Assembly: GCA_037974665.1 (NCBI GenBank)
Contig: CM075775.1
Span: 33,361,732 to 33,425,731, forward strand
Direction: 5' to 3'
Length of the DNA stretch: 64,000 bases
Origin: Ehretia macrophylla
Lineage: Eukaryota > Streptophyta > Magnoliopsida > Boraginales > Ehretiaceae
Translations under genes and position numbers: made by a program
Notes under the pieces: generated by a model
Databases searched by the model: none
What the model was told of the DNA's origin: nothing
The model's input: only the letters and a program-made list of their open reading frames with translations
Part shown: positions 34,576 to 46,228 of the stretch, one piece after another
Layout: each line of letters opens with the position of its first letter
How positions within the stretch are numbered: the first letter of the stretch is position 1

Positions 34576-36696
34576 TCATACATTTTTCAACAGTTTTCCG
34601 TTCTTGTCGCGGAGGTAGAAGGTCCTGGGTCGAACTTCTTTCACGACTTCGTAGGGTCTCTCCCAAGTCGGGGAGAGTTTGTTACCGGAGCGTGGTAAAA
34701 AGATTGCCTTTCTGAGTACGAGGTCGCCAACCTTAATAGGCTTAGGCTTGACCTGTTTGGCAAAGGCTCTTTGCATAGCAGCTTTGCTGGCCAGCAGTCT
34801 AATTTGAGCTTTAGCTCGAAGCTCTTCAGCGAGGTCAAGCTCTTCACGGATCCGTGCTCCGTTTGTTTCTGGATCATGGTGGAGGGTTCTACTGGTCGGA
34901 GACCCAATCTCCACTGGCAGCACTGCTTGAGTGCCGAAGGTCAGTTCGAAGGGCGATTCTCCCGTTGCTGAGCTGGTGTTGGTCCGCTGAGCCCACAACA
35001 CCTCGGGAAGAATTAATGCCCATTGGTCCTCCGCTTCCTCCAGCTTGGTTTTCAGGCCCTGCAAAATGATTTGGTTAGTCCTTTCAACTTGGCCATTACT
35101 TTGAGGGTGAGCAATAGATGAGAATCTGATGTCGATCCTAATCTCAGCACATTTGCCTCGAAAGTATGCACTGTCGAATTATTTGCCGTGGTCAGTGATG
35201 ATGACCTTTGGCACCCCAAATCGGCAAATGATGTTTTTTCATACGAAATCCCAAGCTGCCTTTTCTGTTATTCTAGCAACACGTTCAGCCTCGGGCCATT
35301 TAGTGAAGTAGTCTACAGCTACAAAGGCGTGTTTCTTTTGGCCGACACCGATCGGCAATGGGCCGATGATGTCTAGACCCCACTGATAGAATGGCCATGG
35401 GCTTACCATCACTGTGAGGTCCACAGCAGGCTTCCTCTGTACATTGGCGAACGTCTAGCAGGTGTCGCACTTTTTTACATACTCTTTGGCATCCTGCTCT
35501 AAGGTTGGCCAGAAATAGCCTTGCCTTAATGCCTTCCGAGCCAGAGCTTTGCCTCCTAAGTGGTTTCCACATACCCCATCATGAATCTCCCGAAGTACGT
35601 AGTTTCCCTCTTCGGGTCCAACACATTTCAAGAGAGGCCAAGTGGAGGCTCTCTTATAGAGTTGCCCGGCAATTATGACAAACCTTGAGGCCTGTTTCAT
35701 GAGCTTCCGAGTTGCTTTTTCATCTGCTGGGGTCATACCCCCCTCCAAGTAGTCCACGATTGGTTTGGTCCAATCTGGGCTTAGATTGAGCTCGGCTACG
35801 GCTTGCACCCCCAACTGAATACTGGGTTCAGATACTTCTTCCACATGGACCAGGGCAGGTCAGCTCTCGCCCAAGGCCAACCTGGACAGGGCATCAGCCT
35901 TCATATTCTCTTCCCTGGGAATCTGCTGTATCGTGAACCTTCTGAGCCCCGAGGTCAAATCATTGACTCTGTTGAGGTAGGCCAGCATAGCACTGTCCTT
36001 GGCTTCGAACTCTCCCGATATCTGGCTAGAAACCAGTTGAGAGTCGGTGCTCAGGTCGACTGTCTGTGCCCCGAGCTGAGCTACAATTTTCAGTCCTGCA
36101 ATCACCGCTTCATATTCTGCTTCATTGTTGGACGCCGGACAGGTGAACTTGAAGAAGTATTGGTGCTCATGCCGGGTTGGGTCGAGGATGACCACCCCAG
36201 CTCAGCTTCCGGACTTCCCTGAGGCCCTATTCACATAGACCTTCCACACGTCCTCCGGGTCATGCTCTGCTCGGCCAGTATATTCTACAACAAAGTCCAC
36301 AATGGCTTGGGCTTTGATGGTTGTCCTGGGCTGGTAGGTGATGTCGAATTGACTCAGCTCAACTGCCCATTTCAGTAGCCTGCCCGACGCCTCTGGCTTG
36401 TGCATGATGGACTTGAGCGGGCCATCCGTCATGACCTTAACTGGATGAGAATCAAAGTATGGCTTCAATTTTCTTGCTGCTGTGATGAGCGCGAGGGCGA
36501 GTTTTTCCAAGGAGGAGTATCTCACCTCGACCCCTTGCAAGGTTTTGCTAACATAATAGACCGGCTTCTGCTTCTTTCCTTCTTCTCGGACTAGTGCCAC
36601 CGCCACTGCTGTCCCCGAGCATGCTAAGTATAGTATCAGCTCCTCCCCTACCTCAGGTCGGGATAATAGGGGTGGCGAAGCTAGATACCTCTTCAG
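34576..36696 (-). pseudogene. Gypsy RNase H, archaeal-type RNase H and integrase (broken)
   Basis: Read right to left in the same frame as reverse transcriptase. RNase H (36606-36202) has KPVYYVSKTL and YSSLEKLALAL. A second RNase H (36195-35860) has SNNEAEYEAVIAGL, TDSQLV and ENMKADALSRLA, the archaeal-type copy found in Tat elements. The integrase follows: an HHCC zinc region ending CDTC (about 35600-35458), then WGLDIIGPLP and DYFTKWPEA (about 35390-35300). A C-terminal part with GDLVLRK runs to about 34580. In-frame stops lie at 36202, 35860, 35455, 35239 and about 35180. No frameshift is needed between the fragments. Not functional as it stands. Confidence 0.9.
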
Positions 36697-38403
36697 CTAT
36701 TAGAAGGCGTTCTGGCATTCCTCAGTCCATTCAAAGTTCTTAGGATTCCTTAATATTTTGAACAGAGAAGCACACTTGTCAGCCGACCTGGACATGAATC
36801 TGCTCAGCTCTACAACCTTGCCTGCTAACACCTGGCCGTCCTTAACGCAGGTCAGCGGTGCCAGGTCAAGTATCGCTTGGACCTTCTCCGGGTTGGCTTC
36901 TATTCCGCGAGCTATGACCATGAAGCCCAGGAATTTGCATGTCTTGACGCCGAATGCGCACTTTTTCGGGTTCAGTTTTATCCCAAAGTGCTCCATTACG
37001 GCGAAGGTTTCAGCTAGGTCAGCTACATGGTCTTCCGCCCTTCTGCTCTTGACTAACATGTCATCTACATAGATTTTCATATTCCGGCCAATCTGATTTT
37101 TGAAGACTTTGTTCACCATCCGAGTGTAGGTAGCTCCAGCATTCTTGAGGCCAAAAGGCATGACCTCATAGTAGTAGAGTCCCTTATCGGTGGTGAAGGC
37201 GGTCTTCTCCTTGTCTCCGGGAGCCATTTTGATTTGATTATAGCCTTTAAAGGCATCCATGAAAAAGAGTAGCTCGAATCCGGATGTGGCATCCACCATC
37301 TGATCGATCCGTGGTAGGGGAAAGCAGTCCTTTGGGCAGGACTTGTTGAGGTCGGTAAAGTCAATACACAGTCTCCATCCACCCGAGGACTTAGTCACCA
37401 GCACCACATTGGATAACCAGGTTGGGTACTGTATTTCCTTGATGTGGTCGGCGTCCACTAACTTGTCCACCTCTTCTGCTATGATTTGTTGCTTGTTATA
37501 ATGGAAGTGCCAGCGCTTTTGCTTTACCGGATAGTGATTCGGGTCGGCATTCAGGTGATGCTCAATCACACCCAGGTCAATACCTGTCATGTCAGAGGTA
37601 GACCAGACAAATACATGTTCATTCTTTAAAAGAAATTGGCTTATACCTTTCTTGAGGTTGACAGAGAGTTCACTCCCGATCTTTGCCCTCTTGGTTTCAT
37701 CAGAGAGCTCCACCTCCTGAAGATCTTCAGCCGAGCTTCCTCTCTTAGCATCTCTCTTTTCTTCGGGCAGATCTGGTCCCCAGCCGATTTGATACTTGGG
37801 CTGGAGTGAGTTTACATAACATTCCCGAGTTGAGAGTTGGGCTCCGCGAATGGTGGCCACGCCGGCCGGGGTCGGGAATTTCAGGGCCTGGAGGTAAGTT
37901 GAGGGGACGGCCCTGAAGTGATTGAGTGCCACCCAACCTAAGATCCCATTGTAAGTGAAGTTACAATCCATCACAATGAAGTTGGCTTGCATCGACGCCC
38001 ACCTATCTCTATCTTCCAGCTTCAGCGGGAGGTTGATGACCCCTTCGGCTCGGTGGGACTGCCCGGTGAAACTAGCTAAAGTACCCCTCAATGGCCTGAG
38101 TCGGCTCCTGTCCAACCCCATTTGTTCAAAAGCGCTAAGGAATAAGACTTCTGCCGAGCTCCCGGTGTCCACCATCAACCTCTTGACGGTGAAGTTGGCT
38201 ATTTCAGCGCTAATCACCAGTGGGTCATCATGAGGCAATATCACCCCCTCCAGGTCTTCTGAGAAGAAGGTGAGCTCTTGCATCCCCGGGGCCGGTCCCC
38301 GCATCGGTCCATACTCCCTCCCAGTACGAACATAACCCTTCCTTCCTGCTGAGGTCTCTCCTCCTGACGCCAATCCCCCCGCAATGGTCTCAATCACGGC
38401 CAA
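36697..38403 (-). pseudogene. Gypsy aspartic protease and reverse transcriptase
   Basis: An uninterrupted 567-codon stretch. Counting from the M at 38403, the protease active site VDTGSSAEVLF is at about 78-88. Reverse transcriptase motifs are LCIDFTDLNKSCPKD (345-359), FMDAFKGYNQI (381-391), MPFGLKNAGATY (415-426) and the catalytic YVDD box (445-448). All three catalytic aspartates are present. It ends at two consecutive stops (36702 down to 36697). The frame continues on both sides of this stretch, so it is the central part of a single gag-pol polyprotein, not a separate gene. Confidence 0.95.
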
Positions 38404-39830
38404 GCGTCCGCCCCCAGCCTGGCGTCTGGGCAGACTCCTCTCCCTATCCCTTTGGTCGGGATTTCGGGTTGGCTGCGGATCTACATATCTCTAGAGGTGG
38501 CCTCGGGCTATCAATGCCTCAATCTCCTGTTTCAAGTCTTTACACTCTTTGGTGGTATGGCCGTAGTCCATGTGGTAGCGGCAATACTTGGTTCTATTGA
38601 ACTTCTCGGGTCGGCCCTTCATCCTTGGAGCTGGAGGCAGGTGGTTCTGGTGTTGGATCTCCATCAGGATCTGCTCCCTCGAGGTGTTAAGGGGAGTGAA
38701 CATGGTGAACCAGGGGTTCTGCTTTGGCTGTTGAGGCTGCTTGCCTCGGTCATTCTGGACTTTACCCCCAAGTTGGGCTCGGGAGGCCTCTCCCTTCTTG
38801 CTGGCTTCCTTCTCCTTGTCATCATCCCACTTCGCCTGATGGATTTCTTCCTAGTGTATGTACCCTTCTGCTCGTACCATCAGCTCGGATACAGTGTCCA
38901 CGGGGTCGATTGCCAGTGAGGATGTGAGGGGGCCCGACCTGAGCCCACTCTGGTAAGCCATCAACGCCATGAAGTCCTCCAGGTTGGGAATTCGGAGGGA
39001 CTCTTCATTGAATCTGGCCGTGTAAGCCCTCAAACTTTTCCCTCTATGTTGCTTCACCAGCAGCAATGTAGAAGTATGGCGGGTAGCGCGCCGGCTTCCC
39101 ATGAAGTGGGACAGGAAAACCTCAGCCAGCTGGTAAAAACTTGCAATCGAACCGGGATGAAGTTTTTAGAACCAATCCAAGGCATTGCCAACCAAGGTGG
39201 TCGGGAATGTCTTCGCCTTCATGAGATCTGGCATGTCATGCAGAGTCATGTGGTGTTCAAAATTGAGCAGATGGTTGGCTGGGTCTCCATCTCCGTTGTA
39301 GACGGCCAGGTTGAGCATACGATTACCGGTGGGCAATGGCGTGGCCAGTACCTCGGGGGAGAGTGGGCTTACGCCGAGCTGGTTGATGACCTTGGCTATG
39401 GCAGTTGCGGTCTTGGCCTGCTCGGGGTCGGCTTGAGCCGCCCTTTTACCTCTCGCCGTGTCGGATCTCGCCATCGGCTTTACGAAGCCCTCCTCATCCT
39501 GCGTTCGTTTTCGCCTCGACTCTGGGATGTGGAATTGCGGACGCGATGGCCTCAGCAAAGCCTCTTGCGGATCCAGGGGGCCCCAGCTAGCCGGGCTACC
39601 TGCTCCTTAAGTTCCTCAAACATCCTCAGCATCATCCTTATCTCCGGTGATAGGCTGGAGTTGGGGTCTCCTTTTGCTGTGGGGTTGTTTTGAGTGGCTA
39701 AGTGTATACGTTGGCTCGTTCTAACGTCGGCTTGGGTTAAGTTTTGGCTAGGCACCTGCGTGGTTTCGAGGTCCCCTTCCGGGTTGGGCGAATCCTCTAC
39801 CGGTGTGCCGTGGCTTCTAGTTTGTACCAT
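38404..39830 (-). pseudogene. Gypsy gag (broken)
   Basis: The likely start is MVQTRSHGTPVED at 39830. A frameshift lies near 39555, after which the frame is that of pol. Gag core words follow: YNGDGDPANHLLNFEHHM at about 39310-39250, then SLRAYTARFNEESLRIPNL. A zinc-knuckle-like CRYHMDYGHTTKECKDLK lies at about 38585-38530, a CX2-less variant common in Tat and related gags. In-frame stops occur at 39166, 38851 and 38491. Gag and pol are in one frame. Confidence 0.85.
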
Positions 39831-39878
39831 AGTGGTTTCTCAATGAGTGGTGAAGAGAGTTATAAAAGAACTCGTCGT

Positions 39879-39896
39879 TTCTCACAGACGGCGCCA
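39879..39896 (-). other. Gypsy primer binding site
   Basis: On the minus strand TGGCGCCGTCTGTGAG begins three bases inside the 5' LTR border, a sequence type widespread as primer site in plant Gypsy elements. I do not assign the tRNA. Confidence 0.8.
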
Positions 39897-39899
39897 AAC

Positions 39900-40365
39900 T
39901 GTCGAGGTTGGAAATCTCACAGTTGAGGTTGGGAGCTACTTGCGCCGAGCTGGACTTTTCAGGTTGGCCTCCGAGCTGAATTTTCCTGGTCGGCCACCAG
40001 ACCTGCACAAGGAAAAGAAGGAAAATACGGGGTGATGACCCGAATTTTCCCCTCGAGCGTGCGAATGATTAGTATGTCCGAGTTGACAAGGTAGCTTAGA
40101 GCATTTAATAACGAGTTACCTCCTTAAATGAAGAGGGTGGAGCTCTATTTATACTAAGTTCTAGTCTAACAGCATTTAATGCAGCGCAGCTTTATGTCCC
40201 ATCAGTACTTTATGTCCCATCGGAACAGCTGGAACTGAGGTCGGGGTTTCCGGGGTCGGGCCAGTCAACCTGGTTGGATATTCAGTTGAACGCACTGGCC
40301 TTGACGCTGATTAGCCCACCTCGGCTCGGGATGGATTCGTACTTTGGCTCGGGAACCCCTCGTCA
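39900..40365 (-). repeat. Gypsy 5' LTR (466 bp)
   Basis: Same length as the 3' LTR. It contains TATAAATAG on the minus strand (40145-40153), the likely promoter for gag-pol. It is richer in G and C than the 3' copy at the sites where they differ. Confidence 0.95.
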
Positions 40366-40370
40366 CCTTT

Positions 40371-42245
40371 AATATGGTTTGACCATGCGAGAGTGGCCAA
40401 ATCATTTCCTACTCAAATAGGGTTGTTTTTTGTTTCTCTTTCTTTCTTTTCTTTTTTTTACCTTCGTTTCTTCGTTGTTTCTAGTCTATGAACTCCCCTA
40501 TGTACTTTTCATTCTATGAAATACAAAATGTTTAATTTGCAAAAAAAAAAAGGATTTGATTTTTTTAATTGTTTGGTGCATTCTAAATCAACTACGGATT
40601 TGGGTCATGAAATATTGTTATTGTAGCAATAGTGTCACCTTTAATTCTCTGTTAATTAATATAAATAGGATGTTACCCTTTTTTCATAAAAAAATAGCTT
40701 GAGTGGTTAGGGAAAAATCAAATCTTGTTTACTTATTAATTGTTATACTTTATTACGAAGCTAGTTCCATAACCAGCCATCTAAAATGAATTTGGAGTCC
40801 CTTAACATATAAAGGAGATCGAAGATAGTGAAATAATAATACAATTATAATGAAATAATTTAAATTATTAAGTTTGGGGATAAAATGATTAAATCATTAT
40901 CTTATGCATTAATTTATGTCATAACATTACTTGTAATCCTTTAATTTTGTGTTGATTTAGGGTTGCGAAAAGGATTACACTAGTTAAAAATACAATAAGC
41001 TGAATAGAGAAATTTGTAACCAAATGAACCTTAGGGAGATTATTGAGTAGTATGTATTGTAGATTCTTTTTGTTTTTTATACTCGTTGTAATGGCCTCAC
41101 CATTTGTTTTTTAATATGGAATGAAACTTTACTTACTAACCAAGCAAAAAAAAAAATACAACAAAAATTTTGAATTAGTTTTCAACCGCGCTCGTGATAT
41201 GAAACAAGAACTAGTTAGGAATTTCGATGGAGTAATTCATTCAATAGACAATTGGTGGCATGTTTTACTATGGTACGCTAATTTTTTATATTCATGCATG
41301 TAAAATTGCAATTTCCTAGATGAGAAAGATTGAAAGACTATAATATTACTAGTGAACAGTGGCGAAACTAGGTACTCGGGGATAGCGTAGGAACTAAAAT
41401 GATAAAATCAGTAACCAAGGATCGAAGAACTCATTTATTCATAAATCATATATATAAAAAACTATTGACTTTAAATCAAAAAATATATTTTTGATGATGA
41501 CGGATCACAATATACTATAACTAAACTAATACACACAAACAAAGTCTTCAAGTCATGACTCCTCATATAATGCACTTTGTAGCAATTGTGGAAATGTAAG
41601 CACTATAGCATATATAGAGTCTTCAAAATGTTAGTTCCGCTCAATATAGTAATGATATAATATACAAAAGAGAGAAAAAAAATAATTATAGTCATTGTAA
41701 ATGGAAAAAGTCCACTTTGTTAGATGTAAATGGAAATTGTTACTCAGAAATTGATTATCTTTTAGAAAGATTATTCATGCCCTATTCAACAAATAATAAA
41801 TTAGAAATCTAATTTAAATGAGATTAGAAAGTTACAAGTATAGCATGTATAAATTAAAATAATATATATATATATATATAACAAGAAAAATGAGCTATTG
41901 TATTATACGCAATTGAAAATTGCCTTAGAGAGCTCTGAACCCAATTTGTATTGTTTAGATTGTAAAAACTTGAGTCATTAACTTGGTCACCAAAATTTCA
42001 ACTTCATCAGATATGATATCACCGTCCTTATCATATTTTTGATGAAGACTATAAATTATTTTCCTATCCTTTCTCTATATTTTCTCTCATTTCCTCACTC
42101 TCTCTTTTCACTCAATAAAAGTACAAAACATATCATTCTCAACATGAGCACTGCATCTAAAAGTTAAAAGTAAAAATAAGGCAACCTTCATCACTTTTCC
42201 ACCTCCCTTCACTTTTACTTCCTATCACTTTTCATTATTTTAACA

Positions 42246-42309
<64 letters not shown>

Positions 42310-44200
42310 CATGGGTACTCCTAAGACATAGCTCCCTCTGCTACTGCTATTAAGTGAGTACCACATCTAAAAGTTAAAACTATTATACAGGAGTTTGTTA
42401 TATTTAGAGTCTATTAAATTTTAAAGACCCTTATTTATGTAGGCTAGATAGTTTTTTATTAACCCTTACATGTGAACGTAACTTTTACAAACGCGTGGTA
42501 GTTAGTTTTGAACCCTAAACTTTTTTGGTATTTAAATTCTAATACCTTATTAAGTGACTACCACATCCAAAAGTTTAAGTTATTATAGAAGAGATATTAT
42601 ATTTATTTATTTATGTCTCCAAAAGTCACAATTGAAATTATGTAAGCCAAGCTTATATATCATAAAGCTAAAAATGATAGTAACAAATCATTGATGAGAT
42701 ATTGTTCGTCCAGTTAAAGATTCAAGTTCCACGTCCGATACTCTCATGATGTATTGACTATCTTTTTCTAACACTCCAATTCAAAAATGAAAACAAAATG
42801 TCAAAAAATGAAAAAAAAAAAAAAAAACCATTGTAAAATATATCTTATTGCAATGGTTTATATTTTTGTATAAACTAAAAATTTTTGCAACAAATTCTTT
42901 TTAATTATTTTTTACTAATAATTGTTCATGAAAATATTTTTTTCCCAACGGTTTTAAAATGTTGTTTATTGTTTATAGAAAACCATTGCAATAGAGCATT
43001 TCTAACGGGATCATATGAAACGGCACCATATGCAACGATTAAAGTTATTAGCAACGATTTTTTATCTTTTTTCAATAGTTTTAAATGTCCTTATATATTG
43101 CAATAGATCAAAAATATGCTAGTGATGTAAATTATTTGTGGTTGTATCTCCGATTCTTCTTATGATTAAATTATTGTTGCGTGGAAGTTGTTGTGTAAAT
43201 CATTGATTTTCGTTTAAAAACTATATATATCTATGCATGTATATTATACTATTATTAACCACACTTTCAAATGCGAAAAGTAATGATTTTAAGGTCTAAA
43301 TTAAACTTGGTTTTTTATGGAACTTATTTCCTAAATTTTAAAGTCTCTAATGAAATGTTTAAACTTTTTAAAAAATGGGTATTTTACATAGGTATTAAAC
43401 CCCTCCCCTCTCAATGTATACATAAAATAAAATTTACCTTCTAATGTTTATTTTAAATCACTTAACCTCCACACATAATTTAATTAAATAAAAAGTTCCT
43501 TGTAGTTGTTAAAAATATACGATGAACTTTTCGTATATCTAATGTTTATCTTCTATTTCTTCTTTTTATAGATGTTAAAACTTTAGACAAGAAATGTAAC
43601 TTCAAACAAAATATTATATAGTTTAACGTTACAATGTATAAATAATATGACAGTTTTTCTCCTATGATTTATTTCTTTTTTGGGCTAATATCACTTTACA
43701 CCCTTAATGCGTAACTTTTTCTCTTTCATATTTATTTTACATCATCTAAACCTTTTGTGTTATTAGGTAAAAAAAGGGCATTTTCATATTTGTATATTCT
43801 ATAATGGTTATAACAACCACTTTTATTAACTAAAGTATGGGGAGGTTAAGTAATGCAAAATAAATACTAGGGCAAAATGCTACAATATATGTACATTGAA
43901 GGGATAAAGTGCCATTAATATTTTTAGGATAATAACATTTTACCCCCGTTATATATAATAGTATAATATTTTGTCTTTTTTTATTTTGTACCACTTAACA
44001 CTTTTGGATAATAATATACATTTGTATACTTTCTAACTACAACAACAGGTATTTTTTAACTAAACCCGGAATAATGAGGATAAAGTGATATTAACTCAAG
44101 ATTTTGTAATTAATGCATGTGCAAAATACAATTTTCAAAAGTTTAAACCTTCTATTACAAATTTTGAATTTCATATTGACCTAACTTAGGTGCAGGCAGA
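40371..44200. other. 3' flank of unit 3, no gene
   Basis: Continues the flank cut by the Gypsy element. 40371-40550 matches unit 4 and ends in an A11 run. 40900-41010 is the LINE empty site. 41300 is the Copia empty site. The rest matches 23705-27000 with a (TA)n run at about 42250-42301 and a TRIM-like fragment at 42485-42600. The match with units 1 and 2 fades after about 44130. No coding region seen. Confidence 0.7.
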
Positions 44201-45113
44201 TGGGGCACTACGTGATGGAGTTCACAACAAAAATGCTTCTTATTAAGGAAGATAATGAGGAGAGGTAGACAGGGGAGAAGTGACACGAGCATATATATTC
44301 AGTTTGCGGAAGTGAAAAGAGCTCGCGATACGGTCTTTGACTTCAGTACACACGATTACGCATTCTTCGCTGAGGGAGGGTCTTCAGTTTCTTCACAGGG
44401 ATAGCAGGGTAACTGTTCCGTACCTCATATGGTTGATCCAAAGAGTGCAGATTTTCGCAGCGGTTTGATCCTGGTTGGACAGATAGTAGTGCCACTTGGT
44501 TTGAGTTGTCCTCCTTTAATTGATTGTGAAATCCCCATCTTAAAAAAAAAGAATTTGATAATGTATGCGCCGGTTTGCCATTTTTTTCATTAATCACCAA
44601 CGGTTGGTTGAAACCCCAAAGTATGGTGGCTAGGTCTTAAGAACAATATCTTTTTGCTAAATCTTGCTTGACCGATAGAGGCAGAGGATTTCTCGAAGCG
44701 GGATATATACTGCCTTAAGTGAAGTGGAGTTGCAACTTAAGTTCGGCGGATCTAGCTTATAGGTCTTGTACAGTCGTTGTTGTTGACTAGCCAATAGGTG
44801 ATTTAGGAGTCACCAGATAAACGACTGTTATGTCCAGTGACTAAGTCGACACAGTCGATGTCCATCCGACGTCTTCAGGTCGGATTAGCATGGTTGCTGC
44901 CTCAGTCTTCGATCCGCCCATTAGTTGATTCATTCGTTGTTCTTTTCTCTTTTCTTTTTTGGGGGTCGAAAAACTAATTCATGTTCTAAAATTATCATTG
45001 CTTCCTTGAAATTTGGTCGCTCTCAAGACGACAAGACCAAGTATCCTTCTCCATCGTCTTTTAGCAGCCAAGGCAACTTTGGGGGTAGCATGCTTTTGAG
45101 ACTGGGCTACATG
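44201..45113. other. Unique segment of moderate GC content, unrecognised
   Basis: Most of this is not shared with other units. It is less AT-rich and looks like a transposed or captured piece. A minus-strand ORF of 85 codons (44600-44343) contains NQVALLSVQPGSNRCENL, which I cannot place in any family. Only its last part (about 45070-45113) recurs in unit 4 at 58150. I make no functional call. Confidence 0.4.
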
Positions 45114-45330
45114 CAAGGGCAAAACCAGGATTTTAAAATTGAGGGGCCAAAATTCAAATAAGAACATTCATGACAAGGAAAAAAAAAAAGGTGGGCCGTT
45201 AACTTATTTTTAACGATACTACATAGATTTTTTTAACAACAATTTTAACAATATTACATAGATTTTTTGAGAAAAAAAATATATTAGAGGGGGTGGGCCC
45301 CTGCTGGCCCTGGCCTAACTCTTTCCCTGA
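45114..45330. mobile_element. Possible hAT-type MITE
   Basis: Starts CAAGGGCAAAACCAGGATTT, similar to the CAGGGGCGGAGCCAGG ends of common plant hAT elements, and a candidate right end TTTCCCTG lies at about 45329. The word CTACATGC occurs at its left edge and again at about 46170, while unit 4 has it once (58187-58194), so the whole 45114-46170 segment is an insertion relative to unit 4. Exact ends are uncertain. Confidence 0.4.
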
Positions 45331-46219
45331 GCGTTATCGAGCTGCATTCGAGAGCTTGGTCATACGTGAATGAAATAAACTAGTTCAAGGTTCAACTGTA
45401 ATATCATGTTAAGAAATATAGAATTTCATCCTAAAATAAATTAGTGTCATGCACGTGGAGTAGTAAAAAGTCTTATATGGAAATCTTAGATTTAAACGTT
45501 GGAGAATTCTTCAACTTTGTCTACTATATATGATGAAAATAATACCTGGATCATCTAGATGAAATCTAATATGAGATGGCTATGATATGCCAAATGTGGG
45601 TTCAGTTCAATGTTAAACTTAGCACAGATATAAAAGTGACCTATTCCATCGTTTTATAATTCATAAATAGTTCTCATTGTTAAAAAATTATTTCGAAATT
45701 CATGAAATTCAACATTAATTTAATCTGAGAAATACTTTGTTCATGAGATAAGCTTCGCTACAATAAGGCAACTTGAAGGATCATAGATGTTGTTGGGTTT
45801 TGGCTCAAGTTTTAAGCCCAAATCAATATTAAAGACAAGTATGTAGAACTCTCGTGAGAATGAAGATAGAAATGTAGGAGTAATACTAGTTTACTATAAT
45901 TTCTAGTTTATAATTATTTGCCACACACCACACATCACGAGGTTGGGTGGGAGCCAAAGAATTTTCTTCTAGTGTTCTATTCATTCTGTAATATGTGGGG
46001 AGAACTTCTCACCTTTTTTTTTTTTTAAAGAAAAGTCGATGATGAGAATTTAGACTTTTCTATGCACAAATCATGCGAGGAGGGTTTAAGTTTTTCTAGA
46101 CTAGTCCTTTTCAAACTATTCGTCATTGTATCCCTACTTACAATGATGTGCTCTGTTAAATTTGTTGTTGACTACATGCATGCTTTCAATGACTAGACTG
46201 GCCAGCCACCAATTTTGAT
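45331..46219. other. Unit 3-specific non-coding sequence
   Basis: No ORF or repeat structure recognised apart from T-rich runs. From about 46165 to 46219 it matches 58185-58225 in unit 4. Confidence 0.5.
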
Positions 46220-46228
46220 TTATCTCAA

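Larger units (their letters stand above)
30569..40365 (-). mobile_element. Ty3/Gypsy LTR retrotransposon, Tat lineage, with antisense extra gene
   Basis: A complete 9.8-kb element with two 466-bp LTRs and an exact 5-bp target duplication CCTTT (30564-30568 and 40366-40370); the empty site is in unit 4 near 52556. Gag and pol read right to left on the minus strand: gag, protease, reverse transcriptase, RNase H, a second archaeal-type RNase H, integrase. Between integrase and the 3' LTR lies a separate gene on the opposite strand. Dual RNase H and an antisense extra ORF are hallmarks of the plant Tat group (Retand, Ogre and relatives). I count about 21 LTR differences by eye, nearly all transitions, so insertion is fairly recent. 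Gag-pol is broken by stops. Confidence 0.95.

Noticed and set aside
35803-39693. Plus-strand ORFs of 139-215 codons across the Gypsy gag-pol
   Set aside because: Shadows of the minus-strand polyprotein; codon use and motifs are on the minus strand.
44343-44600. 85-codon minus-strand ORF in the unique GC-richer segment
   Set aside because: No recognised domain, no conserved partner in the window; kept only as part of an unrecognised segment.
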